Of a DNA stretch of 64,000 nt, positions 45,700-54,027 are shown in pieces (position 1 is the stretch's first letter; each line of letters starts with the position of its first letter). The DNA is taken from NCBI GenBank assembly GCA_964250925.1, contig CAXUHU010000003.1:1-64000 (forward strand). Direction: 5' to 3'. The position numbers and the translations under genes were made by a program. Source of the stretch: BOG-908 sp964250925 (GTDB taxonomy: Bacteria; Pseudomonadota; Alphaproteobacteria; Acetobacterales; Acetobacteraceae). The notes under the pieces are model-generated. The model was given only the letters and a program-made list of their open reading frames with translations. It was not told where the DNA came from and searched no databases.

Positions 45700-46611
45700 T
45701 CAGTTGCCCATCACCGAAGGCTGCCAGAGCGCATAAACACCGTCAACGTGAAGTGATTGGCGAGCGGCCAGGATCAGGCTGCCCAGGCTGGTCTGCACGA
45801 GTTGCTGCCAGTAGTCGCCTTTCTTATCCTCGCGCACCGGCAAGCCCGCCTCAATGTGGCGCTGCGTTTGCAGCCAGTGCAACGCCTGATCTTCGCCGCC
45901 GATCTCATCGACCAAGCCCAGGCGAAACGCCTGCCGGCCGGTATAGGCCCGTCCGTCGGCCAGCGCCTTCACACGCACCACGTCCATGTGCCGACCGGCG
46001 GCAACCAGGCCGACAAACTGGTCGTAGAGGTCCATCACCAGGTTTTGCAGATATTCGCGTCCGGGTGCCGAGAGCGGCTGCGTGAAGCTCGGCTGGCCCT
46101 TCAGCGGGCCGGAAACCAGCGGATCGGAACGTATGCCGAGCCTGTCGAGCAGGCCTGCCACGTCGCCCAGTTCCAGTATTACGCCGATCGAGCCGGTCAG
46201 CGTGCTTTCGCGTGCCACAATGTGCGGTGCGGCCACCGCAATCATGTATCCGGCCGAGGCTGCCGTGCCATCCATGACCGAGACCACCGGCTTGGCCGCT
46301 GCAAGCCGTGCCACGGCATCGTGTATGCCCTCGCCGCCCGACACTGCGCCGCCCGGGGTATCCAGATGCAGCAGAACGGCGCGCACGCCGGGGTCGTCGC
46401 GGAGCTTGCCGAGCGCTTCGATCTGTTCGCGCCCGTCGCCAATCACGCCGTCTATCGTGTAGCGTGCGATCCGGGCGCCGGTCAGACGACTGCGATGCGG
46501 AACCACCGCCAGGGCTGCCAGCACAAGGGACAGCACGGCCAGCACGCGCCAGACAGCGAGGCTACGCTTCAGACGGCGGCGATCGATCAGGCTGTCCACG
46601 TCAAGCGCCAT
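45700..46611 (-). CDS. sppA: signal peptide peptidase SppA (S49)
   Basis: A 303-residue protein with one membrane helix near residues 18-37 and the S49 nucleophile in DGTAASAGYM (Ser119). The conserved lysine is in SGPLKGQPS. It degrades cleaved signal peptides at the inner membrane. It is the short 'half-size' form found in many bacteria. The 250-bp region to rpsA probably carries its promoter. Confidence 0.93.
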   Translation of the reverse strand: MALDVDSLIDRRRLKRSLAVWRVLAVLSLVLAALAVVPHRSRLTGARIARYTIDGVIGDGREQIEALGKLRDDPGVRAVLLHLDTPGGAVSGGEGIHDAVARLAAAKPVVSVMDGTAASAGYMIAVAAPHIVARESTLTGSIGVILELGDVAGLLDRLGIRSDPLVSGPLKGQPSFTQPLSAPGREYLQNLVMDLYDQFVGLVAAGRHMDVVRVKALADGRAYTGRQAFRLGLVDEIGGEDQALHWLQTQRHIEAGLPVREDKKGDYWQQLVQTSLGSLILAARQSLHVDGVYALWQPSVMGN

Positions 46612-46823
46612 AGGCCATGCCTTTCGACCAGATCAACCTGTCACAAACTACATTGTCGTGGGGGCAATTGCTCGTTCACCATACGCCTGGGCGCACCGGC
46701 CATTCGGCGTCGGCCTTCCAGCGCCCAGACACCGGCCTCAGAACCAGGGAAACGACACACGGGGGACGACACGAAGGAGGTGACGTGGGGTTCACGCCCT
46801 CCTCCTCCATGTCCTTGATCATC

Positions 46824-46853
46824 CTCTTGCGTGTTTACACCTAGGCAAGAGGC
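46824..46853. terminator. hairpin after rpsA
   Basis: A perfect 8-bp inverted repeat, CCTCTTGC / GCAAGAGG, with a 14-nt loop that itself holds GTGT...ACAC. It begins 8 nt after the rpsA stop codon on the minus strand. No U-run follows, so it may stabilise the 3' end or act with Rho. Confidence 0.5.
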
Positions 46854-46861
46854 CCTGCCCC

Positions 46862-48580
46862 TTATTCGCTCTGCTGGTTGCGACGGCGGATCGCTGCACC
46901 CAGGATATCGCCGAGGCTGGCACCGCTATCGGTGGCGCCGAACTCGGCCATTGCCTGTTTGTCGTCTTCCAGTTCGCGGCCCTTGATGGTCAGGCTCAGC
47001 TTGCGGGCGGCGCGGTCGATGGCTGTGATCTTGGCATCCACCTTCTCGCCCACGGCGAAGCGGTCGGGCCGCTGGTCGCTCTTCTCGCGCGACAGCTCGG
47101 CCCGGCGGATGAACCCGGTCAGCACGTCGTCGATCTTCACCTCGATCCCGTTGGCCTGCACGGCCGTGACGATGCAGGTGACCACTTCACCCTTCTTCAC
47201 CTTCGACATGCTTTCGGCAAACGGATCTTCCTGCAGCTGCTTGATGCCGAGGCTGATGCGCTCCTTCTCGGCATCGACATCCAGCACGCGGGCGGTCACC
47301 ATGCTGCCCTTCTCGTAGGCGTTGATCGCGGTCTCGCCGGCCTCGTCCCAGCTGATGTCGGACATGTGGACCATGCCGTCGATCTCGGGAGCCAGGCCGA
47401 TGAACAGGCCGAACTCGGTGATGTTGCGCACCTCGCCCTCGACCGTGCTGCCCACCGGGTGCTCGTCGGCAAACTGCTCCCACGGATTGCGCTGCACCTG
47501 CTTGAGGCCGAGGCTGATTCGGCGCTTGGAGGCGTCCACATCCAGCACCATCACGTCCACCTCCTGCGAGGTGGCGACGATCTTGCCCGGGTGCACGTTC
47601 TTCTTGGTCCAGCTCATCTCGCTGACATGGACCAGGCCCTCGACGCCGGCCTCCAACTCCACGAAGGCGCCGTAATCGGTGATGTTGGTGACGCGGCCGC
47701 TGAACTTGCCGTTCGGCGGATACTTCTCGGTCACACCCTCCCACGGGTCGGCTTCGAGCTGCTTCATGCCAAGGCTGATGCGCTGGGTGTCGGCGTTGAA
47801 GCGGATCACCTGCACGCGCACCTGCTGGCCGATGGTCAGCGCCTCGGCCGGGTGGTTGATCCGGCGCCAGGCGATGTCGGTCACGTGCAACAGGCCGTCC
47901 ACGCCGCCCAGATCGACGAATGCGCCGTAATCGGTGATGTTCTTCACCACGCCGTCGAGGATCATGCCCTCCTTCAGGCCCTGGATCAGCTCGCTGCGCT
48001 GCTCGGCGCGAGTCTCCTCCAGCACGGCGCGTCGGCTGACCACGATGTTGCCGCGCGCGCGGTCCATCTTCAGGATCTGGAACGGCTGCGGCATGCCCAT
48101 CAGCGGGCCCACGTCGCGCACCGGCCGGATGTCCACCTGGCTGCCGGGCAGGAAGGCGACCGCGCCGCCGAGATCGACGGTGAAGCCGCCCTTCACGCGT
48201 CCGTAGATGGTTCCATTCACCCGTGTATTGGCCTCGAACTGCCGTTCCAGCAGCGTCCAGGCTTCCTCGCGGCGCGCCTTTTCGCGGCTGAGGATGATCG
48301 CGCCGTCACGGTCCTCGTAACGTTCGACGAACAGCTCGATCATGTCGCCGGGCTTGATTTCCGGCTTCTGGCCGGGCTGGGCGAACTCCTTGAGCGCCAC
48401 GCGCCCTTCGGATTTCAGCCCAACATCGACGATGGCGAACTCGTCGGTCAATCGAATGACCCGCCCCGTGACGACGGACCCGTCGAAGCCGGTATCCCGG
48501 CCGAGGGTCTCGTCGAGAAGGTCGGCAAAACTTTCTTCGTTGCGTGAAGGACGTTCTAGGACAGCTGTGCTGGAAGCCAT
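46862..48580 (-). CDS. rpsA: 30S ribosomal protein S1
   Basis: A 572-residue protein of six S1/OB repeats (clear ones: GAFVDLGGVDGLLHVTDI, GAFVELEAGVEGLVHVSEMS, GLFIGLAPEIDGMVHMSDI, and the last with IEVKIDDVLTGFIRRAELS). It binds mRNA and brings it to the ribosome. The ATG at MASSTAVLERPS was chosen from family similarity; no close Shine-Dalgarno is present, which is usual for rpsA since S1 controls its own translation. The gene follows cmk, as in most Proteobacteria. Confidence 0.96.
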   Translation of the reverse strand: MASSTAVLERPSRNEESFADLLDETLGRDTGFDGSVVTGRVIRLTDEFAIVDVGLKSEGRVALKEFAQPGQKPEIKPGDMIELFVERYEDRDGAIILSREKARREEAWTLLERQFEANTRVNGTIYGRVKGGFTVDLGGAVAFLPGSQVDIRPVRDVGPLMGMPQPFQILKMDRARGNIVVSRRAVLEETRAEQRSELIQGLKEGMILDGVVKNITDYGAFVDLGGVDGLLHVTDIAWRRINHPAEALTIGQQVRVQVIRFNADTQRISLGMKQLEADPWEGVTEKYPPNGKFSGRVTNITDYGAFVELEAGVEGLVHVSEMSWTKKNVHPGKIVATSQEVDVMVLDVDASKRRISLGLKQVQRNPWEQFADEHPVGSTVEGEVRNITEFGLFIGLAPEIDGMVHMSDISWDEAGETAINAYEKGSMVTARVLDVDAEKERISLGIKQLQEDPFAESMSKVKKGEVVTCIVTAVQANGIEVKIDDVLTGFIRRAELSREKSDQRPDRFAVGEKVDAKITAIDRAARKLSLTIKGRELEDDKQAMAEFGATDSGASLGDILGAAIRRRNQQSE

Positions 48581-48676
48581 GTGGGTGGTATTATCCTGTG
48601 AATGGCCGGGCGGTGCCGGCTCAGTCATTGGTATGCGCCTGCCCGATCGGGGCACACGGCGTGCACGCCTGATGGC

Positions 48677-48716
48677 GGGCCTATCTAACGAAAACAGGCC
48701 CTCAACCGAGCGGTTG
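48677..48716 (-). promoter_or_regulatory. rpsA leader hairpins
   Basis: Between cmk and rpsA two neighbouring inverted repeats occur: CAACCG-ct-CGGTTG (48703-48716) and GGGCCT...AGGCCC (48677-48682 / 48696-48701). Both would fold in the mRNA leader of rpsA, about 95-135 nt before its ATG. S1 feeds back on its own mRNA through leader structure in other bacteria, so this could serve the same end. Alternatively the first hairpin with GTTTTCG after it is a partial terminator of cmk. Confidence 0.45.
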
Positions 48717-48786
48717 GGACCGGGCCGGTGACGTAGCCCAACAACGCAGGAATTGCAACCTTTCCGGTCGTGCGACGCCGCTTTGA

Positions 48787-49443
48787 TCAGACGGATGTCG
48801 GCTCGCCGGCAGCCAAGCCCTGGCCCAGGACGTGCACCATTGCGGTGGCAAACGCCTGGTCGGCGTCCAGTTCCGTGGTGTCGAGAACGAATGCGTCGTG
48901 TGCCGCCCGCAGCGGAGCCGCGGCGCGCGAGGCGTCGGCGGCATCGCGCGCCTGCATGTCCTCACGTACCGTCTCGAAGCTGGCCGCCATACCGCGCGCC
49001 TGCATCTCCAGCCAACGGCGGCGCGCTCGGGCTTCGACGCTGGCCGTCACGAACAGCTTGGTCTGCGCGTCGGGAAAGATGATCGTGCCGATGTCACGCC
49101 CGTCCAGCACGGCGCCCGTTGCCCGGCCGAAGCTGCGCTGAAAGGCCAGCAGGGCGGCGCGCACCGCGGGGATGGAGGCCACGGCAGCCGCGGCCCTGTC
49201 GGCCTCTGGCGTGCGGAGATCGGTGCGCTGCAGATCGGCCGGCTGCAAGGCGAGCGCCTCGGCCTCGGCCTCGGCCGGGGGCGACGGCGCGCCGCCGGCC
49301 AGCCGCACGCGCCGGCCTACGGCGCGGTACAGCAGGCCGGTATCCAAATAGGGCAGGTGCAGGGCAGCCGCGAGGCGGCGCGCCAGCGTGCCCTTGCCCG
49401 CCGCGGCAGGGCCATCAATGGCCACGATACGCGCCGCACTCAT
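48787..49443 (-). CDS. cmk: cytidylate kinase
   Basis: A 218-residue kinase with the P-loop IDGPAAAGKGTLARRLA at residues 8-24, the LDTGLLYRAVGRR motif and the LDGRDIGTIIFPDA motif. It phosphorylates CMP and dCMP. The start overlaps the aroA stop codon (ATGA). Confidence 0.95.
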   Translation of the reverse strand: MSAARIVAIDGPAAAGKGTLARRLAAALHLPYLDTGLLYRAVGRRVRLAGGAPSPPAEAEAEALALQPADLQRTDLRTPEADRAAAAVASIPAVRAALLAFQRSFGRATGAVLDGRDIGTIIFPDAQTKLFVTASVEARARRRWLEMQARGMAASFETVREDMQARDAADASRAAAPLRAAHDAFVLDTTELDADQAFATAMVHVLGQGLAAGEPTSV

Positions 49444-50762
49444 CCGAAGCGGCAGCCCAGGCCGGCCATCAGGTCCATGAAACCAGGGAAGCTCGTATCG
49501 ATGAAGGCCGTATCGTCCACCGCCACGGGCGCCTGCGCGACGCTGCCCAGAACCAGGGCAGACATGGCCAGCCGATGGTCCATGTGGGTGGCGACCGTGC
49601 CGCCCCCGGCCGGCGGCCCGCCGGCGCCGTGCACCAGCAGGTCGTCGCCGACCACCGCGCAACGCACGCCGTTGGCGGTCAGCATCGCCGCGGTGGCGGC
49701 CAGCCGATCGCTCTCCTTGACCCGCAACTCACCCAGGCCGCGCAGGCGGCTGGTGCCGGCAGCCGCCGCACAGGCGACGGCCAGGATGGGAAACTCGTCG
49801 ATCATGCTGGGCGCGCTTTCGGGCGGGGTGTCGGCGGCGATGAGCGGCCCGGCTTCGGCGGTGATGTCGCCCACGGGTTCGCCACCCTCTATGCGCTCGT
49901 TTTGGCTGGCCAGCCGGGCGCCCATGGCGCGCAGCGCGTCGAACAGGCCGGTGCGCAGCGTATTCAGCCCAACACCGCGCACCGTCACACGCGAGCCGGG
50001 TGCCAGCAGCGCGGCCACGAGCGGAAACGCGGCGGAGGAGGGGTCGCCCGGCACCGCGATGTCGGCCGCCATCAGTTCGGGCTGGCCCGTCAATGTTATG
50101 ATGCGACAGCCGTCGGCCTGCTCTACGGTCAGCACGGCACCGAAATGGCGCAGCATGCGTTCGGTGTGGTCGCGCGTGGGCACCGGCTCCTCCACGCGGG
50201 TCTGGCCGCGGGCGTTCAGGCCGGCCAGCAGGATGGCCGACTTCACCTGCGCGCTGGCCACCGTCATGCGGTGACGCAGCGGCATGGCGTGTGCGGTGCC
50301 GATGACGGCCAAAGGCAGCCGGCCGCCGGCACGGGCGGCAAACTGGGCGCCCGTCTGGCGCAGCGGCTCGGTCACCCGCGCCATCGGGCGCCGGCGCAGG
50401 CTGGCGTCGCCGGTGAGGATGCAGACGATCGGGTGCGTGGCCAGCAGCCCAGCAAGCAGCCGTGCCGCGGTGCCGGAGTTGCCCATGTCGAGCACCTCTT
50501 CCGGCTCCCGTAGCCCGCCAATGCCGACGCCCGTCACGCGCCACCGTCCGGGCGAGTCCTGGGCTACCTGGGCACCCAGCGCTCGCATCGCCGACGCGGT
50601 GCGCAGCACGTCCTCGCCTTCGAGCAGGCCGGTGATGCGGGTTTCGCCGATGGCCAGGGCAGACAGCATCAGGGCGCGATGGGAGATGGATTTGTCCCCG
50701 GGCACGCAGATGGTGCCGGATAGCGGGCCGGCGGGATGGGCGCCGAGGGGACGGGGGGACAT
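49440..50762 (-). CDS. aroA: 3-phosphoshikimate 1-carboxyvinyltransferase (EPSP synthase)
   Basis: A 440-residue enzyme with the N-terminal VPGDKSISHRALMLSALA (Lys/Ser/Arg of the active site) and DMGNSGTAARLLAGLL. It makes EPSP from shikimate-3-phosphate and PEP in the aromatic amino acid route. First gene of an operon with cmk (4-bp overlap) and then rpsA. Confidence 0.96.
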   Translation of the reverse strand: MSPRPLGAHPAGPLSGTICVPGDKSISHRALMLSALAIGETRITGLLEGEDVLRTASAMRALGAQVAQDSPGRWRVTGVGIGGLREPEEVLDMGNSGTAARLLAGLLATHPIVCILTGDASLRRRPMARVTEPLRQTGAQFAARAGGRLPLAVIGTAHAMPLRHRMTVASAQVKSAILLAGLNARGQTRVEEPVPTRDHTERMLRHFGAVLTVEQADGCRIITLTGQPELMAADIAVPGDPSSAAFPLVAALLAPGSRVTVRGVGLNTLRTGLFDALRAMGARLASQNERIEGGEPVGDITAEAGPLIAADTPPESAPSMIDEFPILAVACAAAAGTSRLRGLGELRVKESDRLAATAAMLTANGVRCAVVGDDLLVHGAGGPPAGGGTVATHMDHRLAMSALVLGSVAQAPVAVDDTAFIDTSFPGFMDLMAGLGCRFG

Positions 50763-50910
50763 GGCGGCGCGGTAGCATGCGGAGGAAGGATGGTGAAGCG
50801 GGCGCCATTGACCGATGGCAGACGAGGGCCACCCGTTCGCGCCGATGGAGAACGATAGCTTCTACGAGCCGAAGCTAGCGTCCTCTAGCCGCCACCGACG
50901 CCGATATCGG

Positions 50911-51681
50911 CTAGACGCAAGAGGCCGCGAAATGCGGGTTGCGGTAATCCGGCTTGCCATAGCGGAACGCGCCGCCATCCAGCGTACGCACGTGCCCGCC
51001 GGCGGCGCGCAGCACGGCATGGCCGGCTGCGATATCCCATTCCATCGTGGTGCCCAGCCGCGGATACAGATCGGCCTCGCCGCGCGCCAGGAGGCACAGC
51101 TTCAATGAACTGCCAGCCGCGCGAAAGTTGGCGACCCTTCGGCCACCGAGGAACGTCTCCATCGCCGCCGCATCGCCGTGGCTGCGAGAGCCCACAACTG
51201 TCAGGCCCTCCTCTGGCGCCGCACGCACGCCGATCGGCCGTTCGCCTGACTTGTCTTTCAGCACGGCCGAGCCGGGTTCTGCCCCGGCATAGGTTTCGCC
51301 CAGAGCGGGTACCACCACCACACCCAGCACCGGCACACCGTCTTCGATCAGCGCGATGTTGACGGTGAACTCGCCGTTGCCGGACAGAAACTCTTTCGTG
51401 CCATCCAGCGGATCGACCAGCCAAAACCGCGTGCCGGTCACGTCCGGCGACAGACCCTTGGAGGCTTCCTCCTCCGAGACGACCGGTATATCGGGCGTGA
51501 GGTGGCGCAGCGCTGGCAGGATGATGTCTTCGGCAGCCTGGTCGGCCGCCGTCACCGGGCTGCCATCCGCCTTGGCGGTGGCCTGGGTTACGCCATAGAA
51601 GCGCATCGTGGCAGCCCCAGCCTCCTCGGCGATGGGCCTTACAGCGGTCAGCAGCCCGTTCAGGTCCAGTGGCTCGCTCAT
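50911..51681 (-). CDS. cysQ: 3'(2'),5'-bisphosphate nucleotidase
   Basis: A 256-residue inositol-monophosphatase-fold enzyme with Glu70 in VVSEEEA and WLVDPLDGTKEF (Asp90, Asp93), the metal site, and WDIAAGHAVL near the end. It hydrolyses PAP to AMP, removing the by-product of PAPS-dependent sulfation. It is coupled to pgl by a 4-bp overlap. The sulfotransferase-like genes at the start of the window would produce PAP, so it may serve them. Confidence 0.92.
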   Translation of the reverse strand: MSEPLDLNGLLTAVRPIAEEAGAATMRFYGVTQATAKADGSPVTAADQAAEDIILPALRHLTPDIPVVSEEEASKGLSPDVTGTRFWLVDPLDGTKEFLSGNGEFTVNIALIEDGVPVLGVVVVPALGETYAGAEPGSAVLKDKSGERPIGVRAAPEEGLTVVGSRSHGDAAAMETFLGGRRVANFRAAGSSLKLCLLARGEADLYPRLGTTMEWDIAAGHAVLRAAGGHVRTLDGGAFRYGKPDYRNPHFAASCV

Positions 51682-52403
51682 CCGCGCAATCCTTCCGCTG
51701 CTGCCCGATCGACGAACCAGGTGATGTTGCCGGCCGCGGTGACCCGTGCTGCCGGCAGGGACCGGTCACCGTCGATCACGCGCGCGAGCACGCCGGATTT
51801 CGCGCCGCCGCCGACGAGAAACGCAACCTGCCGACTGCATGCGATTGCCGGATAGGTCAGCGTCAGTCGTGGCTGCGGCACGCCTTCCGTCACCGGGGCC
51901 ACCCAGGCCAGCGTTTGGTCCAGCGACGCCGATCCCGGGAAGAGCGAGGCCGTGTGCCCGTTATCCCCAAGGCCGAGCAGCATGACGTCGAATAGCGGCC
52001 GCTCCATGTCCAACGCTTCGCGACAGTAATACGCCTGCAGCGTTGCCTGGTAGGCTGCCGGCGCGTCCTGCAAGGGGACGTCGGTAGGCATCGGGTGGAT
52101 ATTGGCCGGGGGCACCGGCACGTGATCCAGCAACGCCAGCCGCGCCATCCTCCAGTTGCTGTCCGGACTGTCGGCCGCAACGAAACGTTCGTCGCCCCAG
52201 AACAGATGCGTGCGCCCCCAGGGAAAGCGACCGGCAAACGCGGGCTCGGCCAGAACTTCGTAAAGCCGCTTGGGCGTGGAGCCGCCGGACAGGGCGATGG
52301 CGAACGGCCCGGTGCTGGCTTCGGCGATCCCGGTCAGCCACTCGGCCGCGTGCCGGGCTAGCGCCTCCGGGTCATCCAGCGTAACGATGGTCGATGCCGA
52401 CAT
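51678..52403 (-). CDS. pgl: 6-phosphogluconolactonase
   Basis: A 241-residue protein with ALSGGSTPKRLYEVLAEP near the N-terminus and LLGLGDNGHTASLFPGS in the middle, both typical of the bacterial DevB-type lactonase. It hydrolyses 6-phosphogluconolactone, the product of zwf. It lies between a HAD gene (2 bp) and cysQ (4-bp overlap). Confidence 0.95.
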   Translation of the reverse strand: MSASTIVTLDDPEALARHAAEWLTGIAEASTGPFAIALSGGSTPKRLYEVLAEPAFAGRFPWGRTHLFWGDERFVAADSPDSNWRMARLALLDHVPVPPANIHPMPTDVPLQDAPAAYQATLQAYYCREALDMERPLFDVMLLGLGDNGHTASLFPGSASLDQTLAWVAPVTEGVPQPRLTLTYPAIACSRQVAFLVGGGAKSGVLARVIDGDRSLPAARVTAAGNITWFVDRAAAEGLRG

Positions 52404-52405
52404 GC

Positions 52406-53215
52406 CTATTGCGCCTTGCCCAAGATGAAGTCCTCCACCGCCTTGGCGAACCCTTCGTCCTCCGACGACGCAGTCACTTTGCCGGCCTGCTTCTGCACCG
52501 CCTTGCTGGCGTTGCCCATGGCGATCGAAAGGCCGCTGTGTTTGAACATGAGCACGTCGTTCGGCTGGTCGCCGATAGTGGCAATGGCGTCGGTGGGCAG
52601 GCCGAGCCGGTGGGCGAGGTAGCCGATCGCGAAACCCTTGTTGGCTTCCGGATGCGTGATGTCGAGGTAGTAGGGCTGCGAGCAGGCGGCCGAAGCGCTA
52701 TCGCCCAGCGCGTCCTGGACCTGTTTCTCGGTGGCTTCCATCTTGGCCAGATCGTCGCTGACGCCGACGATCTTTACGGCGTGGTCCAGCGCGCCGCCGA
52801 AATCCTGCACCGGCTTAGGAGCGAACTTCACCGTCCATTCCTCGCGCGCCACGTGAGGCGCGTCCTTGTCGTGCACCAGCCAGTCCTCGCCGCTATACAC
52901 CCAGGCGTCCAGTCCGGCCTGCTGCAGCAGGTCGATGCTGCGCTGGGCCACCGCGCGCGGCAGGGTGCGCGCCTCGATCGGCGAGAGGTCGGGGTTCACC
53001 CACATGCCGCCGTTGAAGCCGGCCACCGGGGTATCGATCCCCAACGGCTCGATCAGCATGGCCATGCCGCGCGGCGGCCTGCCGCTGGTGATGGCGAAGC
53101 CGATGCCGCGCTGGCGCAACGCCTGGACGGCCGCGATGGCGCGCTGCGTCAATATCTTATCCTTGGTCACCAGCGTACCGTCCACATCGGCCAGCACCAG
53201 CTTAATGTCGGCCAT
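52406..53215 (-). CDS. HAD-IIB (Cof-type) phosphatase, copy 2
   Basis: A 269-residue HAD hydrolase with the nucleophile motif LVLADVDGTLVT (Asp10, Asp12), TSGRPPRGM (motif II), and GDQPNDVLMF near residue 213 (motif IV). Cof-type enzymes dephosphorylate sugar phosphates and cofactors. It overlaps the previous HAD gene by one base (TGATG). It is a diverged paralogue of that gene. Being in a sugar-phosphate operon, a sugar-phosphate substrate is likely. Confidence 0.88.
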   Translation of the reverse strand: MADIKLVLADVDGTLVTKDKILTQRAIAAVQALRQRGIGFAITSGRPPRGMAMLIEPLGIDTPVAGFNGGMWVNPDLSPIEARTLPRAVAQRSIDLLQQAGLDAWVYSGEDWLVHDKDAPHVAREEWTVKFAPKPVQDFGGALDHAVKIVGVSDDLAKMEATEKQVQDALGDSASAACSQPYYLDITHPEANKGFAIGYLAHRLGLPTDAIATIGDQPNDVLMFKHSGLSIAMGNASKAVQKQAGKVTASSEDEGFAKAVEDFILGKAQ

Positions 53216-54027
53216 CAACTTCCTCCGGTTGCGCGCGGGATGATGAACTGCTCCACCGCCTGCGCCCACCCGCTCTCCTGGTTGGTGGCCGTCACGTAAT
53301 CGGCGCGCGCGCGCATGCCGGCCGGCGCCTGGCCCATGGCAATGCTGAACGCGGCCACGCCGAACATCGGCAAATCGTTGGCCATGTCGCCGATGCATGC
53401 GGTCTGGGAAAGTTCGACCCCGAGCAGTTGTGCCGCCTGGCGCACCGCCTCGCCCTTGTTGGCTTGGGGGTGGGTGATGTCGAGGTAGTAGTCTTGGCTG
53501 CGGTGCACCGAGGCGCGGTCGCCCAACTGCGCCTGCAACGCCGTCTCGCACTCTGCCAGCTTTGCAAAATCCTTCGACGCGGCCATGATCTTGCCGGCTT
53601 TGTCCAGCACGCCGCCGAAATCGGCCACGACCTGCGGCTGCATCTTCACCGTGTGCTGCTCCCAGTCGACGTAATCGCCGTCGGGCTTCGTCAGCAGCCA
53701 TGCGTCGGTGGTGAACAGCCACGGCGCGATTTGCCGGCCATCCAGGTAAGCCAACGCTTCGGATGCCGTTTCGCGCTCCAGCAGCCTGGCTTGCAGCACC
53801 TTGCCCTCGCGCGACGTGAACACGCCGCCGTTGAAGCCCGCGCGCGGCGTCTCCAGCGCCAGGGCGGAGGCGAACACCTCTACGCCATGCGGCGGCCGGC
53901 TGCTGACCAGCACGAGTTTCACATCGCTTGCCGCAAGCCGGGCCGCCGCGGCGTGGACCGCCGGCGTCAGCTCCTTGTCCTTGGTGACCAGCGTGCCGTC
54001 TATGTCGGAGACGAGCAGGCGTATCAT
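53215..54027 (-). CDS. HAD-IIB (Cof-type) phosphatase, copy 1
   Basis: A 270-residue HAD hydrolase with LLVSDIDGTLVTKDKELTP (Asp8, Asp10), SSRPPHGVEV and GDMANDLPMFGVA. It shares its whole length pattern with the next gene, for example the DYYLDITHPQANKG segment against YYLDITHPEANKG, so the pair is a tandem duplication. The start overlaps the zwf stop by ATGA. Confidence 0.88.
   Translation of the reverse strand: MIRLLVSDIDGTLVTKDKELTPAVHAAAARLAASDVKLVLVSSRPPHGVEVFASALALETPRAGFNGGVFTSREGKVLQARLLERETASEALAYLDGRQIAPWLFTTDAWLLTKPDGDYVDWEQHTVKMQPQVVADFGGVLDKAGKIMAASKDFAKLAECETALQAQLGDRASVHRSQDYYLDITHPQANKGEAVRQAAQLLGVELSQTACIGDMANDLPMFGVAAFSIAMGQAPAGMRARADYVTATNQESGWAQAVEQFIIPRATGGS

Noticed and set aside
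46774..46808. GGAGG...CCTCC inverted repeat between sppA and rpsA as a terminator
   Set aside because: The pairing is imperfect and no U-run follows on either strand.
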